This document shows, piece after piece, positions 9,109 through 19,184 of a stretch of DNA of 64,000 nt; the first letter of the stretch is position 1, and each line of letters starts with the position of its first letter. The notes beneath the pieces were generated by a model. The model did not search any database. It was not told the DNA's origin and saw only the letters and a list, made by a program, of their open reading frames with translations. A program made the position numbers and the translations under genes. Origin of the DNA: Mycobacterium asiaticum (GTDB lineage: Bacteria > Actinomycetota > Actinomycetes > Mycobacteriales > Mycobacteriaceae); contig NZ_LZLS01000099.1 in the NCBI RefSeq assembly GCF_001673365.1, forward strand, positions 30,851 to 94,850. Direction: 5' to 3'.

Positions 9109-10950
9109 CTACGCCGCTTCCGGTAACGGGTGTTTTTGTTCCTCGACCCGTTTGGGTTTGGTGACCTCGCCGTTGATTCGGCCAGCACCCCAGGTCAGCG
9201 CCGCGATCACCATCAGCGTGAAGATCAGCACCAATATCGAGCCCACGGTGAACAGCCATTCCGGAGCATTCGGGTCGCGCTCGCGCTGCAGGATGGTGTT
9301 CTCGAATACGAACGGCCGGGTGATCTCGGGCTGAGCCGGAATCTCGGGGGAGGGAATCGCCTCGTCGGCCGGTGCGTAGATCGGCACCGCGGCCATGGTG
9401 TAGCCGTCCTGCACCCGCAGCAGCGTCTTCCAGGAGCCCCAGGCCGGAATGGGTTTTGTGGTGCGGTAATGCCCGGGACCAACCTGTTCGAGTCGGTCGA
9501 TTATCAGCCCGCGGTTGTTCTCCATCTTGCCCTGCCAGGAGGTGACCGACACCCAGTCGGGATCGTCCTTGATCAGGTCGGGCGGGTTGATCTGGATATC
9601 CGCCGACACCATGCGCTTTCCGGCCTCGCTGGGCAGCTCGGTCAGCTTGATGGTCGCGGTGTTCTGGCTCGGGATGTTGATGTGCAGGCCGTTGGCCACC
9701 GTTCCGCCGATCACTATCACGGTCGCGGCGACGATCGAGATGCCGATGGCGCGGCGCGGTAGCTGTTGTCCGGTGAGAACCATGCCGGTCATCGCTCCGC
9801 ACACGCCCATCAGCACTGCCACCGGTACGGCCATGGCCAGGGCTTCACCCCACATGCTGGTCGGCCACGGATAGTGGTAGACCGCACTGATCCACAGCGA
9901 TTCCAGCCACAACCCGACGGTCCCGACCAGTAGGCCGGTGACGGCCCCGAAGACGATCGGCCGCTTGAACAATGGGGTCAGGGCCACGATCTCGACGATC
10001 AGCGCTGGCCCGAGATATAGCGGGAACCAGTTGATCGGAGCCCCGAGAATGGGTCCCACGGTAAACGCGACAGCGCCGCGCAGTGCGATGGCGAACAGGG
10101 CCGCGATGATCGCGGCGCCCTTGCCAAGCGTCATGCGGGCCACGATCAATGCGAGCGCCGCGACGCCAGCGATCATCATCGGATGGAATGCGAGGCGGAA
10201 CTGCTGGACCCCGAAGTCGTATTCGATCTGGTAGACCGACAAGCCGATCAGCAGTCCGCCGCAGGACAGGTAACGCAGGAATTTGACGAACGGCTTCTCG
10301 GGAGGCGCGTCGGGCAGCGCTCGTCCGCCTTCGTACTCCAACATCAGCACCGAGAACAACGACAGGCCCGCGCCGCCAATCATCATCAGGTGGGTCGGCC
10401 CCCACAATGTGACGTCCTGGCCGAAGATGCGATGCCAGATGTCGTCAAGTGGGAAGCCGAACAGCGCGTACATCCCGCAGCCGGCCATCAATACGCCGCC
10501 GACCGGGGCGTGCCAGTTGTCGGTGATACGAACGGAGGCCGGACCGGGCTTGTCGAATGGCAACGCGATGGCGATCATGCCGGCAAGGAAGATGCCAAAC
10601 AGGCCGATGATGATGAAGTAGTGCGCCGGGTTGGCTAGCGGGCCGGGATCGCGACCTTCCCCGATATGCCAGCTGACGTCCCAGATGAAGCCGAACAGGG
10701 CGCAGATGATCGACGTGGTGTACACCAGCACCGGAAGGGCCACCCAGGACGGCCGCTTGAACTTGACGCCCAGCCAATCGGCGAATTTCTCCAGCCACAT
10801 GATCCGCCGGGTACGGTGCGCCCAGCCGATCGCCAGCATGATCAGCGTGATGATCAGCGCAGCTACTGACAGCCCAATCACCTGGCTCAGCTCGGCACCG
10901 CGAGCCGCTGGTGCCTCTGCAACCACTGACGCAAGTACTGAGAATTCCAC
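9109..10950 (-). CDS. Large His-rich polytopic membrane protein with extracytoplasmic YtkA/FixH-like domain
   Basis: This 613-residue protein has about ten membrane helices in residues 1-430, an extracytoplasmic beta domain at about 430-560 (VGPGHYRTTKPIPAWGSWKT is typical of YtkA/FixH-like folds) and a final helix near 575. Conserved-looking His and acidic residues line the helices: WDVSWHIGEGRDPG, NPAHYFIIIG, DNWHAPVGG, DDIWHRIFG and LWGPTHLMMIGG. This density suggests a membrane metal or haem centre, but no known enzyme signature is complete. The GTG start has GGGAGG 8 bases upstream. It is the second gene of the operon that ends with the cupredoxin-like lipoprotein and another polytopic protein. 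Confidence 0.75.
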   Translation of the reverse strand: MEFSVLASVVAEAPAARGAELSQVIGLSVAALIITLIMLAIGWAHRTRRIMWLEKFADWLGVKFKRPSWVALPVLVYTTSIICALFGFIWDVSWHIGEGRDPGPLANPAHYFIIIGLFGIFLAGMIAIALPFDKPGPASVRITDNWHAPVGGVLMAGCGMYALFGFPLDDIWHRIFGQDVTLWGPTHLMMIGGAGLSLFSVLMLEYEGGRALPDAPPEKPFVKFLRYLSCGGLLIGLSVYQIEYDFGVQQFRLAFHPMMIAGVAALALIVARMTLGKGAAIIAALFAIALRGAVAFTVGPILGAPINWFPLYLGPALIVEIVALTPLFKRPIVFGAVTGLLVGTVGLWLESLWISAVYHYPWPTSMWGEALAMAVPVAVLMGVCGAMTGMVLTGQQLPRRAIGISIVAATVIVIGGTVANGLHINIPSQNTATIKLTELPSEAGKRMVSADIQINPPDLIKDDPDWVSVTSWQGKMENNRGLIIDRLEQVGPGHYRTTKPIPAWGSWKTLLRVQDGYTMAAVPIYAPADEAIPSPEIPAQPEITRPFVFENTILQRERDPNAPEWLFTVGSILVLIFTLMVIAALTWGAGRINGEVTKPKRVEEQKHPLPEAA

Positions 10951-11016
10951 CGCGATCGCCTCCCGTTGGCGCACGGCCCACTATTACGAACGTGTAATGC
11001 CCACATGGGGCGTCAG

Positions 11017-11172
11017 TCAATCCTGCTTTTCTTTTGAGGTTCGTCGGTTGCGCATCGCGATATAGAGAACCACACCCACAACGATTATCGCAGGTAGAAA
11101 CGCTGGAATCGCCAGCCAGAGCCCGTGGTCAGCCAGATACACGACATGCTGATCGACTATCTGACTATCCAT
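11017..11172 (-). CDS. Small single-helix membrane protein
   Basis: This is a 51-residue protein: a short polar N-terminus (MDSQIVDQHVVYLADHG), one strong membrane helix (WLAIPAFLPAIIVVGVVLYI) and a basic tail (RNRRTSKEKQD). Its reading frame lies 66 bp upstream of the large His-rich membrane gene, on the same strand. It may be the first gene of that operon, as an accessory subunit. The start is uncertain; a GGGGAGGG site lies about 14 bases upstream of the chosen ATG. Confidence 0.6.
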   Translation of the reverse strand: MDSQIVDQHVVYLADHGLWLAIPAFLPAIIVVGVVLYIAMRNRRTSKEKQD

Positions 11173-11282
11173 AGTGTTTTCATACCCTCCCCGCGCCGGC
11201 CTTACCACGGCAACCGTGCTGCCCCGATCGGCCCGTCGGAGATGCCCGCGCGGCATCGGTGGACGTCGGGACCGTTACCCTA

Positions 11283-11305
11283 GCCTGAATACCTTTCCTT
11301 CAGGC
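11283..11305. promoter_or_regulatory. Perfect inverted repeat upstream of bioB
   Basis: GCCTGAA (11283-11289) and TTCAGGC (11299-11305) are perfect 7-base arms around a 9-base spacer, about 95 bp before the bioB start and 110 bp before the divergent membrane operon. It could be an operator for either promoter. It lacks a T-run, so it is not a typical intrinsic terminator. It does not match the TGAAC-N3-GTTCA BioQ-type box as I remember it. Confidence 0.4.
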
Positions 11306-11399
11306 CGCCACCAACGACGCGGCCACAGGACATGCATTGGCCATGGATTGCGGTCCCGAAACGTGCGCGGACCCGATCAACAAGCAGGGGAGTAGCTAG

Positions 11400-12449
11400 G
11401 TGACCCAAGCGCCGACTCGACCGACGACCGAGGACGGGCAGGATGGTGCCGACCGCGACGACATTCTCGAGGTGGCTCGCCAGCAGGTGCTCGAACGCGG
11501 CGAGGGACTGAGCAAGGACCAGGTGCTGCGAGTCCTGCAGCTCCCCGACGACCGACTCGAGGAACTGCTCGCGCTGGCCCACGAGGTCCGGATGCGCTGG
11601 TGCGGGCCTGAGGTTGAGGTCGAAGGCATCATCAGCCTTAAGACAGGCGGCTGCCCGGAAGACTGCCACTTCTGTTCCCAGTCCGGCCTGTTCCAGTCAC
11701 CGGTGCGCAGTGCCTGGCTGGACATCCCTAGCTTGGTCGAGGCGGCGAAGCAGACGGCCAAGTCCGGTGCCACCGAATTCTGCATCGTGGCCGCGGTGCG
11801 CGGACCCGACGAACGGTTACTTGCGCAGGTAGCCGCCGGCATCGAAGCGATCCGCAACGAGGTAGAGATTCAAATCGCCTGTTCGTTGGGGATGCTCACC
11901 GCCGAGCAGGTGGACCGGCTGGCCGCGATGGGCGTGCACCGCTACAACCACAACCTGGAGACGGCGCGCTCGTTCTTCACCAACGTCGTCACCACGCACA
12001 CCTGGGAAGAGCGCTGGCAGACCTTGTCGATGGTGCGCGACGCCGGCATGGAGGTGTGCTGCGGCGGCATCCTCGGCATGGGCGAGACGCTGGAACAACG
12101 GGCGGAGTTCGCCGCCGACCTGGCCGAGTTGGATCCCGATGAGGTCCCGCTGAACTTCCTCAACCCGCGGCCCGGCACGCCGTTCGGAGACCTGGAGGTA
12201 TTGCCGGCAAGCGAAGCCCTCAAGGCGGTCGGTGCGTTCCGGCTCGCGTTGCCGCGCACCATGCTGCGGTTCGCCGGTGGCCGTGAGATCACCTTGGGCG
12301 ACCTCGGCGCCAAGCAGGGCATCCTGGGCGGCATCAACGCGGTCATCGTCGGCAACTACCTGACCACGCTGGGGCGCCCGGCCGAAGCCGACCTGGAACT
12401 GCTCAACGACCTACAGATGCCGCTGAAGGCACTGAACGCGAGTTTGTAG
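11400..12449 (+). CDS. bioB: Biotin synthase
   Basis: BioB is a radical-SAM enzyme that inserts sulfur into dethiobiotin, the last step of biotin synthesis. The 349-residue product has the [11 protein letters not shown] cluster motif (CxxxCxxC, near residue 85) for the SAM-binding 4Fe-4S centre. Further Cys in the barrel (IACSLG, EVCCGG) bind the auxiliary 2Fe-2S cluster. NPRPGTPFG and [16 protein letters not shown] are typical of the family. The GTG start has GGGGAG 8 bases upstream. It is followed 10 bp later by bsaP, as in M. tuberculosis Rv1589-Rv1590. Confidence 0.98.
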   Translation: MTQAPTRPTTEDGQDGADRDDILEVARQQVLERGEGLSKDQVLRVLQLPDDRLEELLALAHEVRMRWCGPEVEVEGIISLKTGGCPEDCHFCSQSGLFQSPVRSAWLDIPSLVEAAKQTAKSGATEFCIVAAVRGPDERLLAQVAAGIEAIRNEVEIQIACSLGMLTAEQVDRLAAMGVHRYNHNLETARSFFTNVVTTHTWEERWQTLSMVRDAGMEVCCGGILGMGETLEQRAEFAADLAELDPDEVPLNFLNPRPGTPFGDLEVLPASEALKAVGAFRLALPRTMLRFAGGREITLGDLGAKQGILGGINAVIVGNYLTTLGRPAEADLELLNDLQMPLKALNASL

Positions 12450-12459
12450 AAAGAGAAGC

Positions 12460-12687
12460 GTGGCGGGACATCTGGGCGCGCCGGTCAGTGCCGGCGTCTA
12501 CAACGTCTACACGGGTAAGCCGGCGGGCACAGCCACCCCGACCGCGGCTCAGTTGGGATTGGAACCGCCCCGATTTTGCGCCGAATGCGGCCGCCGGATG
12601 ATCGTGCAGGTTCGTCCGGATGGGTGGTGGGCGCGCTGTTCTCGACACGGACAGGTGGACTCCGCCGACTTGGAGACGATGCGATGA
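12460..12687 (+). CDS. bsaP: Biotin synthase auxiliary protein (Rv1590-like)
   Basis: This is a 75-residue protein with N-terminal GVYNVYTG and a small metal-binding knuckle: CAECGRRM, then CSRHG about 18 residues later. It is the orthologue of Rv1590, recently described as BsaP, an iron-sulfur or metal-binding helper that mycobacterial BioB needs for activity. The position directly after bioB and the ATGA overlap with the next gene support this. The start is GTG at 12460. The assignment rests on position, length and the Cys pattern. Confidence 0.88.
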   Translation: MAGHLGAPVSAGVYNVYTGKPAGTATPTAAQLGLEPPRFCAECGRRMIVQVRPDGWWARCSRHGQVDSADLETMR

Positions 12688-13355
12688 CGGAGTCACCCGG
12701 TCCTGAGGCGGTGCCTTCGCCCGCCCCGACCGACCCGCCTGCCGGACCTCGCACGCCGGCGGATCGTGCGCTGCTCATCGTGGTATTCGGGCTGACGCTC
12801 AGCGGCGTGTTCGTCGGCGCGTTGTGGGCGTGGATCGCGCCGTCGATCCATGCCGTGGTAGCGGTCAGCCGCAAAGGCGAGCGTGTGCACGACTACCTGG
12901 GCAACGAATCGCAGAACTTCTTCGTGGCGCCATTCCTGCTCGTAGGCCTGCTCGGCGTGGTTGCGGTAGTGGCGTCGGTGGCGGCTTGGCAGTGGCGCGA
13001 TCACCGGGGTCCACAGATGGTCGTCGCGCTCACATTCGGACTGATCGGGGCCGCCGCGGCCGCCGCCGGTGTCGGCGCCCTGTTGGTGCGGCTGCGTTAC
13101 GGCACGCTGGACTTCGACACCGTCGCGCTATCGTCCGGCGAGCACTCCCTGACCTACGTCCAGCAAGCGCCCCCGGTGTTCTTCGGTCACTTGCCGCTCC
13201 AGATCGCTGCCACGCTGCTCTCGCCGACCGCCACCGCCGCGCTGGTGTACGCGCTGTTGGCGACCGGAACCGTGCGCGACGACCTGGGCGCCTACCCGCC
13301 GGTCAATTCACGCCTGCAGCCGACGCCCCAAGTGCCCGCGGCGCCGCTGACTTAG
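12684..13355 (+). CDS. DUF2567 membrane protein (Rv1591-like)
   Basis: The 223-residue protein starts with a Pro-rich cytoplasmic segment and has four predicted helices (near residues 28-52, 75-97, 110-132 and 175-195), with an extracytoplasmic loop after the first. It belongs to the DUF2567 group typical of mycobacteria and has no assigned function. The ATG overlaps the bsaP stop (ATGA), so it is in the bioB operon. The track-length alternative start further upstream would lie inside bsaP and was rejected. Confidence 0.85.
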   Translation: MTESPGPEAVPSPAPTDPPAGPRTPADRALLIVVFGLTLSGVFVGALWAWIAPSIHAVVAVSRKGERVHDYLGNESQNFFVAPFLLVGLLGVVAVVASVAAWQWRDHRGPQMVVALTFGLIGAAAAAAGVGALLVRLRYGTLDFDTVALSSGEHSLTYVQQAPPVFFGHLPLQIAATLLSPTATAALVYALLATGTVRDDLGAYPPVNSRLQPTPQVPAAPLT

Positions 13356-13359
13356 CGCC

Positions 13360-14709
13360 TCAGAGCGGGCGTCGGTGGATCCGCCGGCCGGTCAGCACCT
13401 TGGCCGCGATCACACCCAGTCGCGCCATCCCCGCATAGGTCATCGGGTTGAACATGGTGGGCCAGGTGGTCCGGATCAGGTGATCGGTCAGCGGGCGTTC
13501 GGCGAACCGGTCGATCAGCCACCGCAACGCCATCGGCGCCGACAGCGGGTGCAGCAACATGTGCTCGTTGAAGGCATCCCGGTGGTAGGTGACATCAGCA
13601 CCGCCGGCTGAGTACGCATCGGCCAGCACGTCGATGTCGTCGACGGAGATCAGGTAGTCGTGCACGGCCTGCACGATCAGCACTGGCGGCGTGGGAACCG
13701 CGACGCCCAGCGTGGTGCTGTCGAAGACGTGCGTCACCGCGGGAGTGGCCAGGACGTCCTCGAGCGGCACGTTAAGAAAGTCACCCATGTCCCGGTTCGC
13801 CATCCGGACGATCGCCTCCGCGGTCGTCATCTTCTCCAGGCTGTCCAGCAGCGCGCGGCCGGCCTCGCTGGCGTGTTCGTTGATGACCTTGTCCAGGTCG
13901 GGGTAAGTGTGCGCCAGCGCGGCGACCACCAGCGCGGGCAGACCCGCCAGCAGCTTGCCGTTGAGGCGCCGGAACGTGTTCCCAAGATTGCCGACGGGCG
14001 ACCCCAGTACGGCGCCGACGATGTTCAACTCGGGGGCGTAATCGCCGCACACCTCGGCGGCCCACGCGCTGGCCAAACCGCCACCGGAGTAGCCCCACAG
14101 CCCGACCGGCGCCGACGGGGACAACCCCAGCCGTTCAGAGCTCAGTGCGGCGCGGATGCCGTCCAGGGTGCGGTAGCCCGGCTCGTAGGGCGCACCCCAC
14201 AGCCCGTGCAGGCCTTCATGGTCGGGCACCGACACCGCCCAGCCCTCGGCGACAGCGGCGGTGATCAGCAACAACTCGAGCTGGGTCAGCGAACCGATGG
14301 CTTTGGCCCGTCGCCGCAGCGCGTAGGAGGGGAAGCAGCGTGAGGTGATGGCGTCGATCGCGCACTGGTAGGACAGCAGCGGGATGGTTTTGCCCGGGGC
14401 GACCTCGGCGGGCACGAGCACCGTCGTCACCGTCGCCTCGGGGTTGCCATTCATGTCCGTCGTTCGGAACAGCAGTTGGGTGGCGGTGATGGATTGGGGA
14501 ATCAAGCCCATGAACGCCAGTTCGACGTCGCGGGAGCGCAGCACCGTGCCCGGGTCGGCGTGCTGGAAACCTGACGGTGGCTGGTAGAACGGGTCGTCCT
14601 TGGGGAGCAGCGGGCGGACCTTGCGCTGCAGTTCCTGGTGCGAGGGTCGGCCGATCCAGCGCAACCCTTCTGCGGTCGCACCGCCAGCCGCTTTCGCCAG
14701 CTCCACCAT
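13360..14709 (-). CDS. Secretory-lipase-family alpha/beta hydrolase (Rv1592c-like)
   Basis: This 449-residue alpha/beta hydrolase has nucleophile elbow GYSGG (Ser near residue 200, [14 protein letters not shown]), an Asp-bearing strand near 355 ([11 protein letters not shown]) and a catalytic His near 390 (FNEHMLLH). It belongs to the LIP/secretory lipase family; its M. tuberculosis relative Rv1592c is reported to hydrolyse lipids. There is no clear cleavable signal peptide. The ATG at 14709 was chosen because AGGGAGAG lies 6 bases upstream and the extension above it is Arg-rich and unlike the family. The gene ends 4 bp after the convergent DUF2567 gene. Confidence 0.88.
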   Translation of the reverse strand: MVELAKAAGGATAEGLRWIGRPSHQELQRKVRPLLPKDDPFYQPPSGFQHADPGTVLRSRDVELAFMGLIPQSITATQLLFRTTDMNGNPEATVTTVLVPAEVAPGKTIPLLSYQCAIDAITSRCFPSYALRRRAKAIGSLTQLELLLITAAVAEGWAVSVPDHEGLHGLWGAPYEPGYRTLDGIRAALSSERLGLSPSAPVGLWGYSGGGLASAWAAEVCGDYAPELNIVGAVLGSPVGNLGNTFRRLNGKLLAGLPALVVAALAHTYPDLDKVINEHASEAGRALLDSLEKMTTAEAIVRMANRDMGDFLNVPLEDVLATPAVTHVFDSTTLGVAVPTPPVLIVQAVHDYLISVDDIDVLADAYSAGGADVTYHRDAFNEHMLLHPLSAPMALRWLIDRFAERPLTDHLIRTTWPTMFNPMTYAGMARLGVIAAKVLTGRRIHRRPL

Positions 14710-14923
14710 TAAGGCTCTCCCTTCGAGGGCTCGGCGTACTCGCACGCTCGTCTTGCGCTTAGTTAGGTGGGGGCGCCGCCGGCCAGTCAGATCCTGCACC
14801 GGCGCCTGACACGCGCCAGCGTTCTCTTAAACAGCTCTTAGACAATGTACAGGCCGTGGACGCCGGATCGAAACCAGCGCGCCGGGTGGCGCCGGTCACA
14901 AATGCCGCTGGTTGGGGGCTCGG

Positions 14924-15628
14924 TCACCCTGGCGGGCGCAGTGCGGCGAATTCGTCTGTCACCCGCAACTGGGAGTCGGTGAACCGGTATAACGCGGCCG
15001 GGCGACCGCCACTGCGCCCGGATTGGGCGATGGTGCCGGTTTGGGTGATGACCTTGCGGCGAGCGAGCACGCGCTGCAGGTTGGTGGCATCAACCTGGTG
15101 GCCCAGCGCGGCACCATAGATGTCGCGCAAGGTCGATAGGGCGAATTCTTTTGGCGCCAAGGCAAATCCGATGTTGGTGTAGGACATCTTGGCGACCAAT
15201 CGGGCATGGGCGTGGCTGACCATCGGCCCGTGGTCGAACGCCATTGGTGGCAGCGTGTTCACCGGGTGCCAGCGGGTGTCCGGTGGCAATTCGGGGGTTG
15301 CGGGGGAGGGCACCAGACCCAGGAAGGTGGACGCGATCATCCGCGGCCCCGGCACCCGCTGTGGATCGGAGAACACCGCGAGTTGTTCAAGGTGGGACAG
15401 TTCGCGAAGGTCGACTTTTTCGGCGAGTTGACGGCGGACCGAGGTGGTCATGTCCTCGGCGTTGCGCAGTCGACCGCCCGGTAGTGACCATGCACCCTTC
15501 TGCGGGTCCCGTGCGCGCTGCCATAACAGGACGTTCAGCTGCGGTTTTTCGGTACGGCTGGATTCGTTAACCATCCGAACCTGGAACACGACCGCAAGCA
15601 CTTCGTGGGCGGTGCTACCATAAGACAT
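14924..15628 (-). CDS. nrtR: NrtR-type Nudix transcriptional regulator of NAD synthesis
   Basis: The 234-residue protein has an N-terminal Nudix domain (residues 1 to about 150) and a C-terminal winged helix ([20 protein letters not shown]). NrtR proteins bind ADP-ribose or NAD-related ligands and repress NAD genes. The Nudix box is degraded (RQLAEKVDL where REUXEEXGU is expected), which fits ligand sensing without hydrolysis. The gene is divergent from nadABC, and the 46-bp gap holds a perfect palindrome (15629-15651). The ATG at 15628 gives [17 protein letters not shown], the usual N-terminus. It corresponds to Rv1593c. Confidence 0.9.
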   Translation of the reverse strand: MSYGSTAHEVLAVVFQVRMVNESSRTEKPQLNVLLWQRARDPQKGAWSLPGGRLRNAEDMTTSVRRQLAEKVDLRELSHLEQLAVFSDPQRVPGPRMIASTFLGLVPSPATPELPPDTRWHPVNTLPPMAFDHGPMVSHAHARLVAKMSYTNIGFALAPKEFALSTLRDIYGAALGHQVDATNLQRVLARRKVITQTGTIAQSGRSGGRPAALYRFTDSQLRVTDEFAALRPPG

Positions 15629-15651
15629 GTTTTCGATTGTAAGTCGAAAAC
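15629..15651. promoter_or_regulatory. Probable NrtR operator
   Basis: The sequence has two perfect 8-base arms, GTTTTCGA at 15629-15636 and TCGAAAAC at 15644-15651, around a 7-base spacer. It occupies the gap between the nrtR ATG and the nadA start. Its place and symmetry suggest that NrtR binds here to control both itself and nadABC. The nrtR start codon abuts one arm, so bound protein would also cover the start of its own gene. Confidence 0.8.
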
Positions 15652-15674
15652 CTCTGGGTGCGAAAGGAGCCCCC

Positions 15675-16732
<1,058 letters not shown>

Positions 16733-16736
<4 letters not shown>

Positions 16737-18304
16737 CGACCGCCCCGGTGTGGCGGGACGAAACCGATGTCATCGTTATCGGAATGGGCGTCGCCGGCTT
16801 GGCCGCCGCGCTGGCCGCTCACCGTGCCGGCAGCCGCGTCGTCGTGCTGAACAAGGCCTCGCAGACGCGTGCGGTGACCGCGACGCACTACGCCCAAGGC
16901 GGCATCGCGGTGGTGTTGCCACACAGCGACGACTCGGTCGACGCTCACGTGGCCGACACTTTGGCTGCTGGTGCCGGCCTGTGTGACCCGGACGCGGTGT
17001 ACTCGATCGTCGCCGACGGCTACCGTGCGGTCACCGAATTGGTCGGTGACGGAGCACGATTCGACGAAGCGACGCCCGGCTTCTGGGATGTGACCCGCGA
17101 GGGCGGGCACTCGCGGCGCCGCGTCGTGCACGCCGGAGGCGACGCCACCGGCGCAGAGGTACAGCGCACCCTCGACGACGCCGCCCAACTGCTCGACATT
17201 CGCAGCAGTCACGTGGCGCTGCGCGTGCTGCACGACTCTGCGGTGACCGGAGTTTTGGTGGCCCGTCCGGACGGATGCGGCATCCTCAGTGCCCCCTCGG
17301 TAATCCTGGCCACCGGTGGACTCGGGCACCTCTACAGCGCGACCACCAATCCCGAAGGCTCCACCGGCGATGGCATCGCGCTGGCGCTGTGGGCGGGCTT
17401 GGCCGTCAGTGACCTCGAGTTCATCCAGTTCCACCCGACCATGCTCTATTCAGCCAAGGGCGGTGGCCGGCGCCCGTTGATCACCGAAGCCATCCGTGGT
17501 GAAGGTGCGATATTGGTTGATCGGCAAGGTGATTCGATCACCGCCGGGGTGCACCCGATGGGTGATCTGGCCCCGCGCGACGTGGTTGCCGCCGCCATCG
17601 ACGCGCGGCTCAGGGCGACCGGAGAACCCTGTGCCTACCTCGACGCGCGCGGCATCGCGGGCTTCGCGGCACGATTCCCGACGGTGACCGCCGCATGCCG
17701 GGCAGCGGGCATTGATCCTGTGCGGCAACCCATTCCGATCGTTCCCGGCGCGCATTACAGCTGCGGTGGCGTCGTCACCGATGTTTCAGGCCAGACGGAA
17801 TTGCCCGGACTCTATGCCGCCGGTGAGGTCGCCCGCACCGGCATGCACGGCGCCAACCGACTGGCCTCGAACAGTCTGCTGGAAGGTCTGGTCGTCGGAA
17901 ACCGGGCGGGCAGGGCAGCAGCCGCCCACGCCCGAGCGGCGGGGATACCCCGCGCCAGGATGGCCGAACCGATCAGCTACAGCGCCCCCGCGCGCGCCGA
18001 TTTGCAACAGGCCATGAGCCGGGACGCCTCGGTGGTACGCGACGGTGCCGGTCTGCAGCGGTTGACCGAAATGCTCGGCGCCGCACCGATCCGCCACGTC
18101 GCGGGCCGTCGCGACGCCGAGGACGTGGCTTTGGCGCTCGCGGCACGGACGGTGACGGCCGCCGCACGCGCTCGCGCCGAGAGCCGAGGCTGCCACCACC
18201 GCGCCGAATATCCCGCTGCCGGCACCGACTTGGGGCGCAGCAGCCTGGTTCGGCTGGGCTCGAGTTGTGACGTGCAGGTGGAAGCATTGGCGGCGGTGGG
18301 GTGA
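16733..18304 (+). CDS. nadB: L-aspartate oxidase
   Basis: NadB is the FAD enzyme that oxidises aspartate to iminoaspartate for NadA. The 523-residue protein has an N-terminal dinucleotide motif ([18 protein letters not shown]), the flavoprotein segment [14 protein letters not shown], substrate-site motifs [10 protein letters not shown] and [12 protein letters not shown], and the FAD segment [14 protein letters not shown] near residue 380. It overlaps nadA by 4 bp at its start. Its stop precedes nadC directly, so nadABC forms one coupled operon as in M. tuberculosis Rv1594-Rv1596. Confidence 0.97.
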
Positions 18305-19161
18305 TGACGCTGGACGATTCGGAGCGGGCGGCCGCTCGGGAGACCATCCTGCGCGGGCTCAACGAGGATTTGTGTTACGGGCCCGATGCCACCACGTTGG
18401 CGACCGTGTCGGCGGACGCGATGGCCACTGCGTCGATGGTGCCGCGGGAAGCCGGCGTGATTGCCGGAGTGGATGTGGCGCTGATGGTGCTCGACGAGGT
18501 CGTCGGCCAGGACGGCTACCAAGTGCTGCACCGCGTCGAAGACGGAGTGCGGCTAGGCCCAGGTGAGCCGGTGCTGACCGTGCGCGCCGAGACACGGGGT
18601 CTGCTGACCGCGGAGCGAACCATGCTCAACCTGGTCTGCCACCTGTCGGGCATTGCCACCGTCACTGCGGCGTGGGTCGACGCCGTCAAAGGCACGAAGG
18701 CCAAGGTCCGCGATACCCGCAAAACCCTGCCCGGTCTGCGCGCGTTGCAAAAGTACGCGGTCCGCGTCGGTGGCGGCGTCAACCATCGGCTCGGCTTGGG
18801 TGATGCGGCGCTGATCAAGGACAACCATGTCGCCGCGGCCGGATCGGTGCTCGAGGCGCTGCGGGCGGTCCGGGCCGCGGCGCCTGAGCTGTGCTGCGAG
18901 GTCGAAGTGGATTCACTCGAGCAACTCGACGCCGTGCTGCCCGAGAAGCCCGAATTGATTCTGCTGGACAACTTTCCGGTGTGGCAGACGCAGATGGCGG
19001 TGCAGCGCCGCGACGCGCGTGCGCCTCAGGTATTACTCGAGTCTTCCGGCGGGTTGAGCCTCGATTCCGCCAAAACCTACGCCGGCACCGGGGTGGACTA
19101 TCTGGCCGTTGGTGCGCTGACGCATTCGGTGCGGGTGCTTGATGTCGGCCTGGACATGTAG
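18304..19161 (+). CDS. nadC: Nicotinate-nucleotide pyrophosphorylase (quinolinate phosphoribosyltransferase)
   Basis: NadC turns quinolinate and PRPP into nicotinate mononucleotide. The 285-residue product contains RDTRKTLPGLRALQKYAV, GGGVNHRLGL, IKDNH, EVEVDSLEQLD and LLDNF, all core motifs of the family. The ATG at 18304 overlaps the last base of nadB and gives the same length and N-terminal pattern as the M. tuberculosis protein; a GTG one codon earlier is the alternative. The gene is followed by a repeat-filled spacer. Confidence 0.96.
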   Translation: MTLDDSERAAARETILRGLNEDLCYGPDATTLATVSADAMATASMVPREAGVIAGVDVALMVLDEVVGQDGYQVLHRVEDGVRLGPGEPVLTVRAETRGLLTAERTMLNLVCHLSGIATVTAAWVDAVKGTKAKVRDTRKTLPGLRALQKYAVRVGGGVNHRLGLGDAALIKDNHVAAAGSVLEALRAVRAAAPELCCEVEVDSLEQLDAVLPEKPELILLDNFPVWQTQMAVQRRDARAPQVLLESSGGLSLDSAKTYAGTGVDYLAVGALTHSVRVLDVGLDM

Positions 19162-19184
19162 CTGGCGTTGCGTGTCGTCGGGTC

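Noticed and set aside
12576..12683. Longer N-terminus for the DUF2567 gene
   Set aside because: The extension lies inside bsaP; the ATG overlapping the bsaP stop is the natural start.
15627..15674. Upstream ATG for nadA at 15627
   Set aside because: It falls in the palindrome and divergent start region, and the ATG at 15675 has a good ribosome site.
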